Below, piece by piece: positions 7,153 to 17,318 of a stretch of 64,000 nt of DNA. Each line of letters begins with the position of its first letter. Positions within the stretch are counted from its first letter, which is position 1. The stretch covers positions 62,001 to 126,000 of the forward strand of contig JANQRP010000016.1 in NCBI GenBank assembly GCA_028284495.1. Reading direction: 5' to 3'. The notes below the pieces were generated by a model. It was not told the DNA's origin. It did no database searches and saw only the letters and a program-made list of their open reading frames with translations. The position numbers were made by a program, and so were the translations under genes. Source of the DNA: Longimicrobiales bacterium (GTDB lineage Bacteria > Gemmatimonadota > Gemmatimonadetes > Longimicrobiales > Gaopeijiaceae).

Positions 7153-9824
7153 CGCTGCGCGGGCCGGGGCCGGAGGAGGGGTCCGACCTCGGTCGGGAGA
7201 GTGGCGACGACGTGGGCTCGGAGGTCGACTTCCATCTGGCCGAGCGCACCCGTGAGTTCGAGGAAGAGGGGCTCCGCCCGGTCGATGCGCGCCGCGCGGC
7301 GGAGGCCGCGTTCGGGGACGTGGATCGGGTGCTGAACCGATGCGACCGAATCGCGCGGTCCGATGCCCGGCGACGGCGGTGGAAACGGCGAGCCTCGTCC
7401 CTCTGGCACGACGTCGCATTGGCAGCCCGAGCGGTCCGGCGGAGCCCGGGATTCACGGCGATCGTCGTCCTGACGCTGGCGCTCGGGATCGGCGCGAATC
7501 ATACCATGCTCCGGATCGTGGACCAGATCCTGCTACGCGCGCCGCCCGCCATCGAGGACCCGGACGGCGTCGTGCGAGTGTTCAGGCGCGACCTCGATCG
7601 AGACCGGGGCGCGGTCGAGCACCGGGACGCATTGAGCTACCCGACGTACAGCGCGATTGCGGGGTTGTCCGCATTCAGCGCTACGTCAGCCTACGCCGAG
7701 GACAGACCGGTCGTGGGCTTGGGAGAGGACGCGTATCGCGCCAAGGCACAGTGGGTATCCGGCAGCTTCTTCCCGCTGCTCGGCGTCGAGCCCGCCCTGG
7801 GTCGCCTCATCTCGGATGCGGATGATCAGGTCACCGCCACGCCCACGGCGGTGCTCTCCTGGGAGCAATGGATGCGGCGGTTCGGGCACAGTCCTGACGT
7901 ACTGGGCACCCAGCTCCGCGTCGGATCGATCACCTACCGTGTGATCGGAGTCGCGCCGCGAGACTTCTTCGGTCCGTCCTTGAGTCCCACGGACATCTGG
8001 CTCCCGCTCCGGCCTGCGGCAGCGGCGGAGGCGGGGGAAGGATGGGAGACGGCCGATGGGTGGTCCTGGCTCCGCGTGATTGCACGGCTGGCCCCCGATG
8101 TGGACGGTGAGTCCGCCGAGCTGGCTCTGGCTCGCGTGCCCGCACCGAGGGAGGGCACGCGCGGAGATGTCTCGCACATCGTGAGGTCGCTTCGAGCCGC
8201 CGACGAGCCGGACGTCCCCGTGTGGGCGTCGGTATCGCTCTGGCTCGGAGGCCTCTCCGTCCTCGTCTGGCTCATCGCCGCTCTCAACGTCGGCAACCTC
8301 TACCTGGCTCGGGAGGTCCGAAGGGCGCGCGCGACCGCGGTGCGGGTGGCGCTGGGCCTGAGTCGGTGGAGGATTGCTCGACAGTTCCTGCTGGAGGTGC
8401 TCCTGGTCGCGCTGGTCGGATCGGGGATTGCGGCCCTGGTCTCGATCGGCTCACAGGAGCTGGTGGGCCGTGTGTTGCTGCCTCAGTTCGAGCTTCCCGC
8501 GGCGGCCGGGATCGAGTTCGTGCTCCTGGTCGCGGTCGTGACGGCGCTCGTGACCGCGGCGACCGCGGGAACGCTGCCGGCCGCACGGGCCGTCCGTCGA
8601 TCGCCTGCGCGGGGTCTCGGCGCGGGCCGCGGCACCAGCCCCTCGGGTACTCGGGTTCAAGACCTGGGCCTCGCGATTCAGGCGTCGTTGTGCGTGGTCC
8701 TACTGGTCGCGGCCGGGCTCTTCGTCCGTAGCCTCACGCAGGTCGGGTCGCACGAGCAGGTCGGGCTCGACCCCGATCCGGTGGCTCTCGCCCGGGTGTT
8801 CGTGGACGCGCCCGACGAGACCCGGTCCACGACGGCGTCGGTCATCGAACACGCCGTGACCCGTGTGTCCGGTGTTCCCGGTGTCGAGCACGTGGCCACC
8901 AGCGCGTTCGGGCCGTTCGCCGACCCGCTGGGCGTGTCGTTGAGCCGCCCGAACGGGTCCGCCCTGCCGTCGCCGACGTCATCGGTGGCGGGTCCCGATC
9001 AGGCGCACGTTTCGCCGGGCTTCTTCCGGACCTTGGGCGTGGCCGTGCGGGGCAGAGTGTTCATGGACGCCGACGCGGAAGCGGGGGCCCCGCCGGTCGC
9101 GATCGCGAGCAGGTCGATGGCGGAGCTCTACTGGCCCGGCCAGGAGGCGCTGGGAGAGTGCCTGATCGTGGAGGACCACTCGGCCTGCACCAGGATTGTC
9201 GGCGTGGCGAGCGACCTTCGCCGCGACGGACCCACGGTAGGCGCACCGCTGCTGCTCTACCTCCCCTTGAGTCCCGGGTCCCCGGCCCCGCGGGAGATCT
9301 GGGTGCGGGGCGCGACCGAGGATCCTGCGATCCTCACCGCCGTCCGGCGTGAGGTTCTCGCCGCATCACCAACGGTGCGATTCGTGGCGACTCAGGCGCT
9401 CGGAGATCGGGTCGCCGACCAGACGACGCCATGGCGACTGGGAGCCATCGTCTGTCTCTGCTTCGGTGGGCTCGCGCTGCTGGTCGCCAGCGTCGGTGTG
9501 TTCAGTCTGATGACGTTCAAGGTCGCGCGGGGGGAGCGTGAGTTCGCGGTCAGGAGCGCGCTCGGCGCTTCCCCGTGGCGAACGGCCTCGGCGGTCCTCG
9601 GCCGGGGCACGGGAATCGCCGCCCTGGGCGTGGGTCTCGGCCTCGTCGTCTCGGCGGGGGCGAGCCCTTGGATGGAGCCCGTACTCTTCGACTCGTCGGG
9701 CATCGACGTCGGCGTGTACGCTATCGTTGCGATGTCGATTCTCGCCGTCGCCGTGCTGGCCACCGTGCTCCCCGCGCTCCGGGCGATCCGGACGGACCCG
9801 GCCCGGGTGCTCCGGTCGGAGTGA
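7149..9824 (+). CDS. ADOP-type ABC transporter permease (MacB/FtsX-like)
   Basis: 891 aa from ATG 7149, coupled to the PadR gene by a 4-nt overlap. An N-terminal prefix (about 1-75, with EVDFHLAERTREFEEEGL and DARRAAEAAFGD) is the permease prefix seen in many ADOP proteins. After it comes a TM segment (FTAIVVLTLALGIGANHTML) and two MacB-PCD/FtsX repeats, ending LPALRAIRTDPARVLRSE. The usual ELAIRxALGA motif of the first FtsX domain is altered to ATAVRVALGLSRWRIARQ, and the second reads EFAVRSALGASPWRT. No ATPase is adjacent. Substrate unknown. The monooxygenase-fold gene 46 nt downstream may share the transcript. Confidence 0.9.
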   Translation: MTLRGPGPEEGSDLGRESGDDVGSEVDFHLAERTREFEEEGLRPVDARRAAEAAFGDVDRVLNRCDRIARSDARRRRWKRRASSLWHDVALAARAVRRSPGFTAIVVLTLALGIGANHTMLRIVDQILLRAPPAIEDPDGVVRVFRRDLDRDRGAVEHRDALSYPTYSAIAGLSAFSATSAYAEDRPVVGLGEDAYRAKAQWVSGSFFPLLGVEPALGRLISDADDQVTATPTAVLSWEQWMRRFGHSPDVLGTQLRVGSITYRVIGVAPRDFFGPSLSPTDIWLPLRPAAAAEAGEGWETADGWSWLRVIARLAPDVDGESAELALARVPAPREGTRGDVSHIVRSLRAADEPDVPVWASVSLWLGGLSVLVWLIAALNVGNLYLAREVRRARATAVRVALGLSRWRIARQFLLEVLLVALVGSGIAALVSIGSQELVGRVLLPQFELPAAAGIEFVLLVAVVTALVTAATAGTLPAARAVRRSPARGLGAGRGTSPSGTRVQDLGLAIQASLCVVLLVAAGLFVRSLTQVGSHEQVGLDPDPVALARVFVDAPDETRSTTASVIEHAVTRVSGVPGVEHVATSAFGPFADPLGVSLSRPNGSALPSPTSSVAGPDQAHVSPGFFRTLGVAVRGRVFMDADAEAGAPPVAIASRSMAELYWPGQEALGECLIVEDHSACTRIVGVASDLRRDGPTVGAPLLLYLPLSPGSPAPREIWVRGATEDPAILTAVRREVLAASPTVRFVATQALGDRVADQTTPWRLGAIVCLCFGGLALLVASVGVFSLMTFKVARGEREFAVRSALGASPWRTASAVLGRGTGIAALGVGLGLVVSAGASPWMEPVLFDSSGIDVGVYAIVAMSILAVAVLATVLPALRAIRTDPARVLRSE

Positions 9825-9870
9825 GCCGGCGCACTTCGGCACGTCAGTTCTCGTACGAGGAGGCCAGAGG

Positions 9871-10209
9871 ATGATCGTTCGAATGTGGCGCGGGACCACA
9901 CGGCCCGGCGCCGAGACCGCCTATGTGTCGCACCTCCGTGAAGATGTGCTCCCTCAACTGGCATCGCTGCCTGGGTTCCGCGGGGCACGAGTGATGCGTG
10001 AGCCAGCGGACGACCGCTTCGACTTCGTGGTGATGACGTACTGGGACGATCTTCGAGCGGTGTCGGCGTTCGCCGGACCGGACCCGTCGGTCGCCGTCGT
10101 CCCGCCCGAGGCAGAAGCCCTTCTCGCGACCTTCGATTCACACGTCCATCACCTCACCGTCGTGCTCGACGCGACCTCGTCCACTCACCCCGGCAGTCGC
10201 CGCGCGTGA
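9871..10209 (+). CDS. Antibiotic biosynthesis monooxygenase-like (ABM, dimeric alpha/beta barrel) protein
   Basis: 112 aa, ATG 9871 preceded by a strong GAGGAGG ribosome-binding site. The start MIVRMWRGTTRPGAETAYVSHLREDVLP and the core GFRGARVMRE...FDFVVMTYWDDLRAVSAFAG follow the ferredoxin-like ABM pattern (W-x-G, then DFxVxxxWD). The family includes cofactor-free monooxygenases, heme-degrading enzymes and many uncharacterised small proteins. No heme-ligand or active-site assignment can be made here. It is 46 nt downstream of the ADOP permease on the same strand, so co-transcription is plausible. Confidence 0.65.
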   Translation: MIVRMWRGTTRPGAETAYVSHLREDVLPQLASLPGFRGARVMREPADDRFDFVVMTYWDDLRAVSAFAGPDPSVAVVPPEAEALLATFDSHVHHLTVVLDATSSTHPGSRRA

Positions 10210-10257
10210 CGAACGGGAAGGAACGCGGCCGGGGCCTGGCGGCGCCAGCGTCCCCGC

Positions 10258-10383
10258 GGCCGCGACCCGATCCGGCGCGTCCGTCTGCAGACCGGTGCGC
10301 TCCATCGGCACCTCCTGAAGCTGCTCGACGCGGGGTGGGCCGCCGAAGTGGAGGCGCGACCGACCAATGCCGACCCCCGTCGT
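10258..10383 (+). pseudogene. Fragment of a PadR-type regulator
   Basis: Reading plus frame from 10258 gives RDPIRRVRLQTGALHRHLL and then KLLDAGWAAEVEARP, ending ADPRR. This matches the helix-wing part of PadR regulators (RLQxGALYRHLxxLLDxGLVxEV...DPRR). There is no start codon, no N-terminal helix and no wing strand YYRLT after DPRR, and no permease follows. It is best read as a remnant of a fifth PadR gene. The call rests on a short match. The rest of the 10210-10452 gap shows nothing recognisable. Confidence 0.4.
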
Positions 10384-10452
10384 GGCGACTCTCAGGACCG
10401 GGCCCACGACCACGCCGAGCGCGGGATCGGGGCGATTCCTCCCGGGCACGAA

Positions 10453-11943
10453 CTACGGTGCGTCGCGGGGCTCCATGCGTACGAGCGACCAGGACTCCCC
10501 GTCGTAGGCGAAGAAGAGCACGAGGTCCCGGTCCTCCGTGAACAGCCTGTCATAGTACAGACCTGAGATCCGGGTGATCGCGCCCGCTTCGACTCCCCCG
10601 ATCTGGACGTGCGTCTCCGACGGCACCCGCACGAGAGGTCCGTCGGCCAGGGCATCACGCAGGGCGCTCTCGAGTGCAGACCGATTGGGCCACGACTCAC
10701 TGTCGAACCCTGAGGACACTACGGAGGTGAGGGCGCGCATGTCTCCCTCCGCGAGCAGGTCGCTCCACTCCCGCTGGACCCTCTCGAGATCGGCGACGGC
10801 CCGACCGACCTTCTCGTCGATGGAGCGCTGTCCGACAGGTTGCGGGCACTCCTCGACGCCTCGGGCGGCGCAGAGCAACGCCAGCCCCTGGCTGACGGAG
10901 AAGAAGCTGCCGCGATTGACGGCGATGGCAGCGCTCATGTTCCAGTCGGGGATCGAGAGGAGATGGGCGTGACCACCCTGCACCTCGCCGTCGTGAAAGA
11001 GCACCGTCTCACCGGTTGTCAGCGTATCGACGACCCATCCCACGCCGTGCCGATGTGTGGTACCGCCGAGCCCCTCGCCCCGGGTCGCGATCTGCGCGAT
11101 GGTCTCGGCGGTGAAGATCTGACCCGGCCGAGTGGACAACCATCCGAACGCCGCGAGGTCCGGCATGCTCGCCCGCAAGCCTCCGCCCGCCCACTTGTAG
11201 CTGATGTCTCTCGCGGGCACGTTCTCGAGACCGTCGAAGACAGCTGCATCCAGTTCATGTGGATCGCCCACCTGGTCCGTGGCGATCGCCGAAAGGGAGT
11301 AGCGGCCGTGGATCGTCTCCTCCAGCAGCGTTGGGAACGACTTCCCCGAAGCGCTCTCCAGTACGGCAGCCAGCAACGTGTAGCCGTAGCTGGAGTAGCT
11401 GTACCTTTCGCCGGGCGCCCCGGCATAGGGATCCTCGATGAAGAGTGCCAGCGCCTCCCCAGCCGTTCCCATCGCCGGGCGAATCGCTCGATCCTCGTCC
11501 GTACGATAGTGCCGGATGGCTGCCGTGTGATCCGCGAGGCGGCGCAAGGTCACCTCGTCACTCTCCCCCGGTAGACCCGAGATGTAGTCGCTCGCGGGCG
11601 TGGTCCAGTCGACGACGCCCTGCTCCACGAGTGACGCAGCGATCATCGCGGTGACCACCTTCGAGACGCTACCGATTCGATAGCGTGTTTCGGCCGATGC
11701 CGGCACGGTTCCTTCCGCATCGGAATGCCCGTAGGCCGCACTCCAGAGCAGACGACCATCTTCGACGATCGCCGCCGACAACGCTGGTGCCCTCGCCTCC
11801 TCGAAGACGCTCGACGCGATCTCGTCGAGGCGTTCCAGCGTGGTGGGAGGGAGACGTTCGGCGACGCTTTCCTCGATGGGCGAGCAGGACGTCACGACCG
11901 AGGCCGCGGCCACCAACGAGAGACTACGCAGCACTGTCATCAA
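10453..11943 (-). CDS. Class C beta-lactamase-like serine hydrolase lipoprotein with C-terminal extension
   Basis: 496 aa. The signal peptide ends in the lipobox VTSC (Cys20), so it is a predicted lipoprotein. The catalytic motif is SVSK (S92, K95). The second motif is YSSYGY at 183-188, again YSS instead of YSN. A later HDGEVQGGHAH resembles the HxG third motif. The hydrolase domain spans about 35-380. The last 110 residues (REWSDLLAEGDMRALTSVV ... GESWSLVRMEP) look like an NTF2/SnoaL-like domain, a frequent companion of these hydrolases. The substrate is unknown; esterase or peptidase activity is possible. It is distinct from, but related to, the gene at 1214-2362. Confidence 0.85.
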   Translation of the reverse strand: MMTVLRSLSLVAAASVVTSCSPIEESVAERLPPTTLERLDEIASSVFEEARAPALSAAIVEDGRLLWSAAYGHSDAEGTVPASAETRYRIGSVSKVVTAMIAASLVEQGVVDWTTPASDYISGLPGESDEVTLRRLADHTAAIRHYRTDEDRAIRPAMGTAGEALALFIEDPYAGAPGERYSYSSYGYTLLAAVLESASGKSFPTLLEETIHGRYSLSAIATDQVGDPHELDAAVFDGLENVPARDISYKWAGGGLRASMPDLAAFGWLSTRPGQIFTAETIAQIATRGEGLGGTTHRHGVGWVVDTLTTGETVLFHDGEVQGGHAHLLSIPDWNMSAAIAVNRGSFFSVSQGLALLCAARGVEECPQPVGQRSIDEKVGRAVADLERVQREWSDLLAEGDMRALTSVVSSGFDSESWPNRSALESALRDALADGPLVRVPSETHVQIGGVEAGAITRISGLYYDRLFTEDRDLVLFFAYDGESWSLVRMEPRDAP

Positions 11944-12039
11944 CTGAGTTCATGTGGACGAGGGTACCCGGGCCGGCGCGCGTGCAGGCCGGGGAGGTCG
12001 GAGACAGAACGGAGGTGGGCCTCTTGCCTAGCTGGCTTA

Positions 12040-12068
12040 GGTATATGACCGAACACCTAGTTCGGCAA
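12040..12068 (-). promoter_or_regulatory. Candidate promoter with dyad in the spacer, upstream of the lipoprotein hydrolase
   Basis: On the minus strand TTGCCG (12068-12063) and TATACC (12045-12040) are separated by 17 bp, a plausible sigma-70-like pair about 100 nt upstream of the hydrolase start at 11943. The inverted repeat CCGAACACCTAGTTCGG (12049-12065) fills the spacer, and CTTGCC/GGCAAG (12023-12028/12064-12069) flank it. Such an arrangement would let a repressor block polymerase. Weak hexamers keep confidence low. Confidence 0.35.
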
Positions 12069-12675
12069 GGGGTGTGGGTGCTACGACCGTGCACCGGGCT
12101 CCTCGGTCGATGAGCGCGCCACGAGTTCGGCCCACCACGTGGCGTTCCCCTTCTTGTCGTTTGATCCGACCGATCATCCACGTCCAGATCGGCAATGTCC
12201 GTCACTGCGCTCCCCCGGCCGTTCCAGGGTGGTGGTGGGCGGACCGAGGATCCGGTCGGCCGTGGTCGGGGCGCTCGCCCATGTAGCGCAATGCGACCGC
12301 TTGTCCCACATGGTGCGGGTAAGCGGGTCGACTTGGCGACCCGCACGGCTGCGGCGGTATCGCGAGACAGTGTGTTGGGCGCTGCCCCCGGTGCGCGTCG
12401 ACCCGCAGAGGCCGTCCCCGATCCGTCTGTCCAACCGAGCCCCGCACGCGCCGTTCGCCTCACCCAGGATGCGGAGCTCTCCCTCGACCGGCGACCCTTC
12501 GAGCCCGCCGCTGCGACGCAGACCTTCGGCCTCGACGCACCCGGCTTCGTCTGGTTCGCGAAGACCCCGCTCCTCCCACTCCTGCCGCACGAGCCCCGTC
12601 CCCATCGACGGAGAAGGGCGCGCGCCCGTGATACGTGCCGTCACTCCCTCCTTCGTGGCTGCGCAGGATGCCGAC
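12069..12675. other. Non-coding stretch with one strong hairpin, no recognisable gene
   Basis: About 600 nt between the serine hydrolase promoter and the end of meh. Open frames exist on both strands, but none has a ribosome-binding site, known motif or plausible protein composition. The one clear structure is a perfect hairpin, GCGGGTCG-ACTTGG-CGACCCGC (12323-12344, 8-bp stem, 6-nt loop), without a following T-run. It may be decayed DNA at the left border of the 3-HP locus. Confidence 0.4.
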
Positions 12676-13530
12676 TCACCCCGCGAGCGTCGCCTGAGCG
12701 GTCAGCGCCGGCGTGTCGTCGGGCCCGCGGGCCTCGAGCTCGACGGTCTGACCGTCCGGATACCCCAGGAGCCGGATGGGGCCCACATCGAAGACCGGCG
12801 CGCGACCACGGAACGAGAAGCGGCGGACGGGTCGAGGGTCGCTGGCCTGCACGAGCTCCGAAAGCAGCATCGCGCTCAGGGGTCCGTGGACCACGAGCGC
12901 CGGATAGCCTTCCACCTCCGTCGCGTAGGGACGGTCGTAGTGGATTCGGTGGGCGTTGAACGTCAGGGCGGAGAACCGGAAGAGAAGGCGAGGGTCCGGC
13001 GACACGTACCGCTCCCACGATCCTGCGGGGGCGACCTGGGGCTCGACGGGCACGGGGGCCGGCAACGGCTGTCCCGCTTCGCGATACACGATGTCCCGCT
13101 CCTCCTCGATGCACAGTTCCCCGTCCTGATGGATCCGGTGACGGACCGTGACGAACGCGAGGCGTCCGGAGCGACCCGTCTTCAGCTTCACGTCGAGAAT
13201 CTCCGCGTCGCGCACCGCGCTGTGCCCGATGAGGAGGGGCTTCACGAACCGGGTCCGGGCACCCGCGAACATCCTCCTGGGCAGGGGGATGGGTGGCATG
13301 AAGTCGCCGCGCTCCGGGTGGCCGTCCTCGGAGAGCCGCGCCTGAGCGGCGGAAGGGAGGAAGTGGAACCAGTGCCAGAGCGCGGGCAGAGGGCGGCCGA
13401 TCTCGACCAGCAGGTCGCCACGATCGAAGAGGGCGGCGGCCCTCCGCGCGACCGACGGTGACAGGTCGTCTTCGGTCGACTGCCGCCGTCCGATCCACTC
13501 CCGGTAGCGTTCTGCCGTATCCGTCGCCAC
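12676..13530 (-). CDS. meh: Mesaconyl-C4-CoA hydratase (3-HP bi-cycle)
   Basis: 284 aa from GTG 13530, with AGGAG 5 nt upstream. The protein is a double hot-dog hydratase: an N-terminal FAS1-like/MaoC-N half (WHWFHFLPSAAQARLSEDGHP, 52-72) and a C-terminal half with the hydratase motif FNAHRIHYDRPYA and then EGYPALVVHGPL (191-218), including the catalytic Asp/His positions. Family knowledge: Meh hydrates mesaconyl-C4-CoA to (S)-citramalyl-CoA, the last step before Mcl releases pyruvate and acetyl-CoA in the second cycle. The related itaconyl-CoA hydratases use the same fold, so sequence alone leaves some doubt. The position next to smtAB-mct-mcl-mch supports Meh. It is divergent from smtA with only 46 bp between them. 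Confidence 0.88.
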   Translation of the reverse strand: MATDTAERYREWIGRRQSTEDDLSPSVARRAAALFDRGDLLVEIGRPLPALWHWFHFLPSAAQARLSEDGHPERGDFMPPIPLPRRMFAGARTRFVKPLLIGHSAVRDAEILDVKLKTGRSGRLAFVTVRHRIHQDGELCIEEERDIVYREAGQPLPAPVPVEPQVAPAGSWERYVSPDPRLLFRFSALTFNAHRIHYDRPYATEVEGYPALVVHGPLSAMLLSELVQASDPRPVRRFSFRGRAPVFDVGPIRLLGYPDGQTVELEARGPDDTPALTAQATLAG

Positions 13531-13576
13531 TCTGTCTCCTTCGCACGTCTGCCCGTTCGACCCGGAGGCCACGGAC

Positions 13577-14803
13577 TTGATGGAGGACTCCCCGGCACAG
13601 CCCGAGCGCCTGCCCATGACGGGCGTCCGGGTTCTCGACCTGGGCACCTTCATCGCGGGGCCACACGCAGCGTCGATCTTCGCGGAGTTCGGCGCCGATG
13701 TGCTGAAGATCGAGCACCCGGTGGCGGGCGATCCATTCCGGCGGTTCGGAAGCCCGACCGACGAACCGAATCTCACGCTCGCCTTCCTCAGCGAGGCGCG
13801 CAACCGGCGCTCGGTGACCCTCGACCTCAGGCAGGATCGCGGGGTCGAGCTCTTCCTCGAGCTGGTGGCCGACTCCGACGTCCTGATCGAAAACTTCCGA
13901 CCGGGGCGCATGGAGGAGTGGGGGCTCGGCTGGGAGGTCCTGCGGGACGTGAATCCGCGCCTCGTCTTCCTGCGCGTGTCCGGGTACGGGCAGACGGGCC
14001 CGTACCGCCGGCAGTCGGCGTTCTCCCACATCGCGCACGCCTACGGAGGGTTGTCGTACCTCGCGGGTTTCCCGGGAGAGACGCCCGTCGTGCCGGGGTC
14101 GGTCCCGCTGGGCGACTACATCTCGAGTCTGTACGGAGCGATCGGAGTCCTGCTCGCGCTTCGGCACCGCGACGAGACGGGAGAGGGTCAGGTCATCGAC
14201 GTGGCGATCTTCGAGGCGGTCTTCCGGACCCTCGACGAGATGGCGGGCGTGTACGGCCTCTTCGGCACGATCCGGGAACCGCAGGGGGTCGGGTCGTTCG
14301 TGGCGGTTCCCCATGGCCACTTCCGCACACGCGACGATCGCTGGGTGGCGATCGCGTGCACGACGGACCGCATGTTCGAACGGCTCGCGAGCGCGATGGG
14401 CCGCGAGGAGCTGGCCGACGAGGAGATGTACGGCGTGCAGGCCCACAGGCTGGCCGCACGGGAGGCGGTCGATCAGATGGTGGTCGACTGGGTCGGGTCC
14501 CACACACGCGAAGAGGTGATGTCGCTCTGTCTCGAGGCGCAGGTGCCGTGCGGCGGGGTGAACAGCATCGCGGACATCTTCGCCGACCCGCACTTCCGGG
14601 AGAGGGAGATGCTCGTGCCCGTCGAGGTCGAGGGCGTCGGCGAGGTGGTCGTGCCGGGCGTGCTGCCACGTCTTTCCGAGACGCCGGGCCGCATCGAGCG
14701 GCTGGGGCCGCCGCTGGGGAACGCCACCGAGGAGGTACTCCGCGATCTCCTCGGCCTCGACGACGAGGAGCTCGACGCGCTTCGGGAGCAGAAGGTCATA
14801 TGA
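13577..14803 (+). CDS. smtA: Succinyl-CoA:(S)-malate CoA-transferase, subunit A
   Basis: 408 aa counted from TTG 13577; ATG 13580 is equally possible, with GGAGG at 13564-13568 serving either. It is a family III (CaiB/BaiF) CoA-transferase with [18 protein letters not shown] near the N-terminus, [12 protein letters not shown] (134-145), and the catalytic aspartate in [11 protein letters not shown] (Asp180 from TTG). From memory it closely resembles Chloroflexus SmtA, including [18 protein letters not shown] and [11 protein letters not shown]. Family knowledge: SmtA and SmtB form a heteromer that moves CoA from succinyl-CoA to L-malate (and citramalate), making malyl-CoA for Mcl. It is the first gene of the plus-strand operon; the next gene starts 10 nt after its stop. 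Confidence 0.9.
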   Translation: MMEDSPAQPERLPMTGVRVLDLGTFIAGPHAASIFAEFGADVLKIEHPVAGDPFRRFGSPTDEPNLTLAFLSEARNRRSVTLDLRQDRGVELFLELVADSDVLIENFRPGRMEEWGLGWEVLRDVNPRLVFLRVSGYGQTGPYRRQSAFSHIAHAYGGLSYLAGFPGETPVVPGSVPLGDYISSLYGAIGVLLALRHRDETGEGQVIDVAIFEAVFRTLDEMAGVYGLFGTIREPQGVGSFVAVPHGHFRTRDDRWVAIACTTDRMFERLASAMGREELADEEMYGVQAHRLAAREAVDQMVVDWVGSHTREEVMSLCLEAQVPCGGVNSIADIFADPHFREREMLVPVEVEGVGEVVVPGVLPRLSETPGRIERLGPPLGNATEEVLRDLLGLDDEELDALREQKVI

Positions 14804-14813
14804 GGGCGACCGC

Positions 14814-16055
14814 ATGACGACGGACGACACGCCCGGCGGGCATGGAGGGGGCCGCGGTCGGCCCCTGGAAGGGATCCGCGTACTCGATCTGGCGACCGTG
14901 ATCGCCGGGCCCTACGCCGCTTCGATCCTCGGCGAGTTCGGTGCCGAGGTCATCAAGGTCGAGCAGCCGGGCTGCGGGTGTTCGCTCCGCCGCTTCGGCA
15001 CCCCGACGTCGGTGGGCGACACCGTCACGTGGCTCAGCGAGTCGCGCAACAAGAAGTCGGTCACCCTCAACCTGCGGACGCCCGAGGGGCAGGACATCCT
15101 CAAGCGGCTCGTCGAGCGCTCCGACGTTCTCATCGAGAACTTCCGGCCGGGGACGATGGAGCGATGGAATGTCGGGTGGGACGTCCTTCGCGAACTGAAC
15201 CCCGGGCTCGTCATGCTGCGGGTCACCGGGTACGGACAGACGGGTCCGTACCGGGACCGTCCCGGCTTCGCCCGGGTCGCACACGCCGTCGGAGGGCTGG
15301 CGTATCTGGCCGGGATGCCGCGCGGTGTTCCGGTCACGCCGGGGTCGACCACGCTGGGCGACTACATGACCGGCCTCTACGGCTGCATCGGGATCCTCCT
15401 GGCGCTTCGTCACCGCGACGCCACCGGGGTCGGTCAGTACGTGGACGCGGCGCTCTACGAGTCCGTGTTCCGATGCACGGGTGAACTCGCGCCCGCCTAC
15501 GGAGCGCATGGCGTCGTCCGGGAACGGGGCGGCCCCCACAACGACGACAACGCCTGCCCGAACGGACACTTCCCGACCGCGGACGGCCGGTGGGTCGCGA
15601 TCACCTGCCCGACGGACAAGCTCTTCGCGCGGCTGGCCGAGGCGATGGGGAAGCCGGACCTGACGGCCGACCACGTCTTCGGCCGGCAGGAGGAGCGGCT
15701 CGCCTATCACCATCAGGTGAACGAGATCGTCCGGGACTGGACGGGCACGCTGAGTTGCAGCGAGATCGTCGAGCGCTGCTCCGCGGTCGGGGCTCCCGCG
15801 GGGCCCCTGAACACGATCGCCGACATCTTCGGCGACCGTCAGGTCCACGCGCGCCGGACTCTCGTCGCCGTGGAGGACGAGGATCTCGGCGAGACTCTCA
15901 TGGTGCCGAACACGGTCCCGCGGCTCTCCCGAACCCCGGGGGAGATCCGGCATCTCGGCCCACGCCTCGGTGCGCATACGGTCGCGGTGCTCGGTGAACT
16001 CCTGGGACTGACGCCCGAGGAGATCGACCGGCTCCGGGAAGGCGGGCACGTGTGA
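14814..16055 (+). CDS. smtB: Succinyl-CoA:(S)-malate CoA-transferase, subunit B
   Basis: 413 aa from ATG 14814, GAGGG just upstream. It is a family III CoA-transferase paralogous to SmtA (same [20 protein letters not shown] block) with catalytic Asp183 in [15 protein letters not shown]. The segments [14 protein letters not shown] and CPNGHF resemble Chloroflexus SmtB rather than SmtA, so this is the second subunit of the succinyl-CoA:malate CoA-transferase. It starts 10 nt after smtA and its end overlaps mct by 4 nt (GTGA), so the three transferase genes are translationally linked. The N-terminal 16 residues are Gly/Asp-rich and look like a disordered lead. Confidence 0.9.
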   Translation: MTTDDTPGGHGGGRGRPLEGIRVLDLATVIAGPYAASILGEFGAEVIKVEQPGCGCSLRRFGTPTSVGDTVTWLSESRNKKSVTLNLRTPEGQDILKRLVERSDVLIENFRPGTMERWNVGWDVLRELNPGLVMLRVTGYGQTGPYRDRPGFARVAHAVGGLAYLAGMPRGVPVTPGSTTLGDYMTGLYGCIGILLALRHRDATGVGQYVDAALYESVFRCTGELAPAYGAHGVVRERGGPHNDDNACPNGHFPTADGRWVAITCPTDKLFARLAEAMGKPDLTADHVFGRQEERLAYHHQVNEIVRDWTGTLSCSEIVERCSAVGAPAGPLNTIADIFGDRQVHARRTLVAVEDEDLGETLMVPNTVPRLSRTPGEIRHLGPRLGAHTVAVLGELLGLTPEEIDRLREGGHV

Positions 16056-17275
16056 GCGGTATCCTCGACGGCCTCCGTATCGTGGAGGGAAGCGCCTTCG
16101 TCGCCGCGCCGCTGGGCGGGATGACGCTCGCGCAGCTCGGGGCTGAAGTCATCCGGTTCGACCCGATCGGGGGTGGTCTCGACTACGGCCGCTGGCCGCT
16201 GGCTCCGGGGGGAGGGAGCTTCTTCTGGGCCGGGCTGAACAAGGGCAAGAAGTCGATCGCGGTGGACCTGCGGAGCGAGGAGGGTCAGGAACTCCTCACG
16301 GCGCTGATCACCGCGCCCGGGCCGGAGGCGGGGATCTTCTCGACCAACTTCCCCGCGCGCGGGTGGCTGGCGTACGAGGCGCTCCGGGCGCGCCGCGACG
16401 ACCTCGTGATGGTCAACCTAGTCGGGCGGCGGGACGGCGGCTCCGAGGTGGACTACACGGTGAATCCCCAGACGGGCCTGCCCGCGATGACCGGCCCGGA
16501 GGGCGACCCCGCGCCGGTGAATCATCTTCTGCCGGCGTGGGACCTCATCACCGGAACGCTCATGTCGACCGCGGTGCTGGCGGCGGAGCGGCACAGGCGC
16601 CGGACCGGCGAGGGGCAGCTGGTGCGGCTCGCGCTGAAGGACGTGGCCATGGCCACCATGGGTCACCTGGGCTTTCTCGGGGAGGCCGCGCATGCCGACA
16701 CGGACCGGCCGAAGGCGGGCAACTACCTCTTCGGCGCGCTGGGGCGTGACTTCGAGACGGCGGATGGGCAGCGGATCATGATCGTCGGCCTCACCGGGTC
16801 GCAGTGGCGGCGCCTCCTGCGGGCCACCGGTCTGGGTCCGCGCTTCGACGAGGTGGGGAGCGACCTCGACCTCGACCTTGCCGACGAGGGGAACCGCTGG
16901 CTCGCCCGGCGCGAGATCTCGGCGGTTCTCGAGGGGTGGGTCGGAGCGCGAACTCTGGCCGAACTCCGACCCATCCTCGATGAACACCGCGTGACGTGGG
17001 GCCCCTACCGCACCGTGCGCGAGGCCCTCGCCGAAGACCCGGACCTCTCCACCGACAACCCCATGTTCGCCGAGATCGAGCAGCCGGGGGCGGGCCGCTG
17101 GCTCGTGCCCGGCACCCCGCTCGACTTCGGCGCACTCCCGCGGCAGCCCGTCGCCCGCGCGCCCCTCCTGGGCGAGCATACGGACGAGGTGCTGATCGAT
17201 GTGCTCGGCCTCTCCGAGGGCGAGGTCGGGCGGCTGCACGACGCGGGTGTGGTGGCCGGTCCGTCCCACCCCTGA
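16052..17275 (+). CDS. mct: Mesaconyl-CoA C1-C4 CoA transferase
   Basis: 407 aa from GTG 16052, overlapping smtB by 4 nt. It is a family III CoA-transferase fold but with the distinct Mct signature: [21 protein letters not shown] at 12-32, [10 protein letters not shown] at 36-45, [19 protein letters not shown], and the catalytic Asp164 in [10 protein letters not shown]. Family knowledge: Mct moves CoA intramolecularly from the C1 to the C4 carboxyl of mesaconate, using no external acceptor. This reaction occurs only in the second cycle of the 3-HP bi-cycle, which makes mct one of its best markers. The C-terminus ([31 protein letters not shown]) is typical of the group. Confidence 0.92.
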   Translation: MSGILDGLRIVEGSAFVAAPLGGMTLAQLGAEVIRFDPIGGGLDYGRWPLAPGGGSFFWAGLNKGKKSIAVDLRSEEGQELLTALITAPGPEAGIFSTNFPARGWLAYEALRARRDDLVMVNLVGRRDGGSEVDYTVNPQTGLPAMTGPEGDPAPVNHLLPAWDLITGTLMSTAVLAAERHRRRTGEGQLVRLALKDVAMATMGHLGFLGEAAHADTDRPKAGNYLFGALGRDFETADGQRIMIVGLTGSQWRRLLRATGLGPRFDEVGSDLDLDLADEGNRWLARREISAVLEGWVGARTLAELRPILDEHRVTWGPYRTVREALAEDPDLSTDNPMFAEIEQPGAGRWLVPGTPLDFGALPRQPVARAPLLGEHTDEVLIDVLGLSEGEVGRLHDAGVVAGPSHP

Positions 17276-17318
17276 CGCCCACCCACCCCTCACCACCCCA
17301 TTCCCACCCGGATCCGCG

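Noticed and set aside
1214..11943. Naming the two serine hydrolases as beta-lactamases (antibiotic resistance)
   Set aside because: They have the fold and SxxK, but altered second (YSS) and third motifs; most such homologues are esterases or peptidases.
12174..12644. Possible minus-strand gene before meh
   Set aside because: No ribosome-binding site, no motif, and overlapping frames of similar quality on both strands.
12641..14830. 729-codon minus-strand frame across meh and smtA
   Set aside because: Part lies antisense to smtA and part out of frame with meh; only the meh frame from 13530 has a ribosome-binding site and hydratase motifs.
14796..16049. 417-codon minus-strand frame opposite smtB
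   Set aside because: Antisense shadow of a well-conserved CoA-transferase gene.
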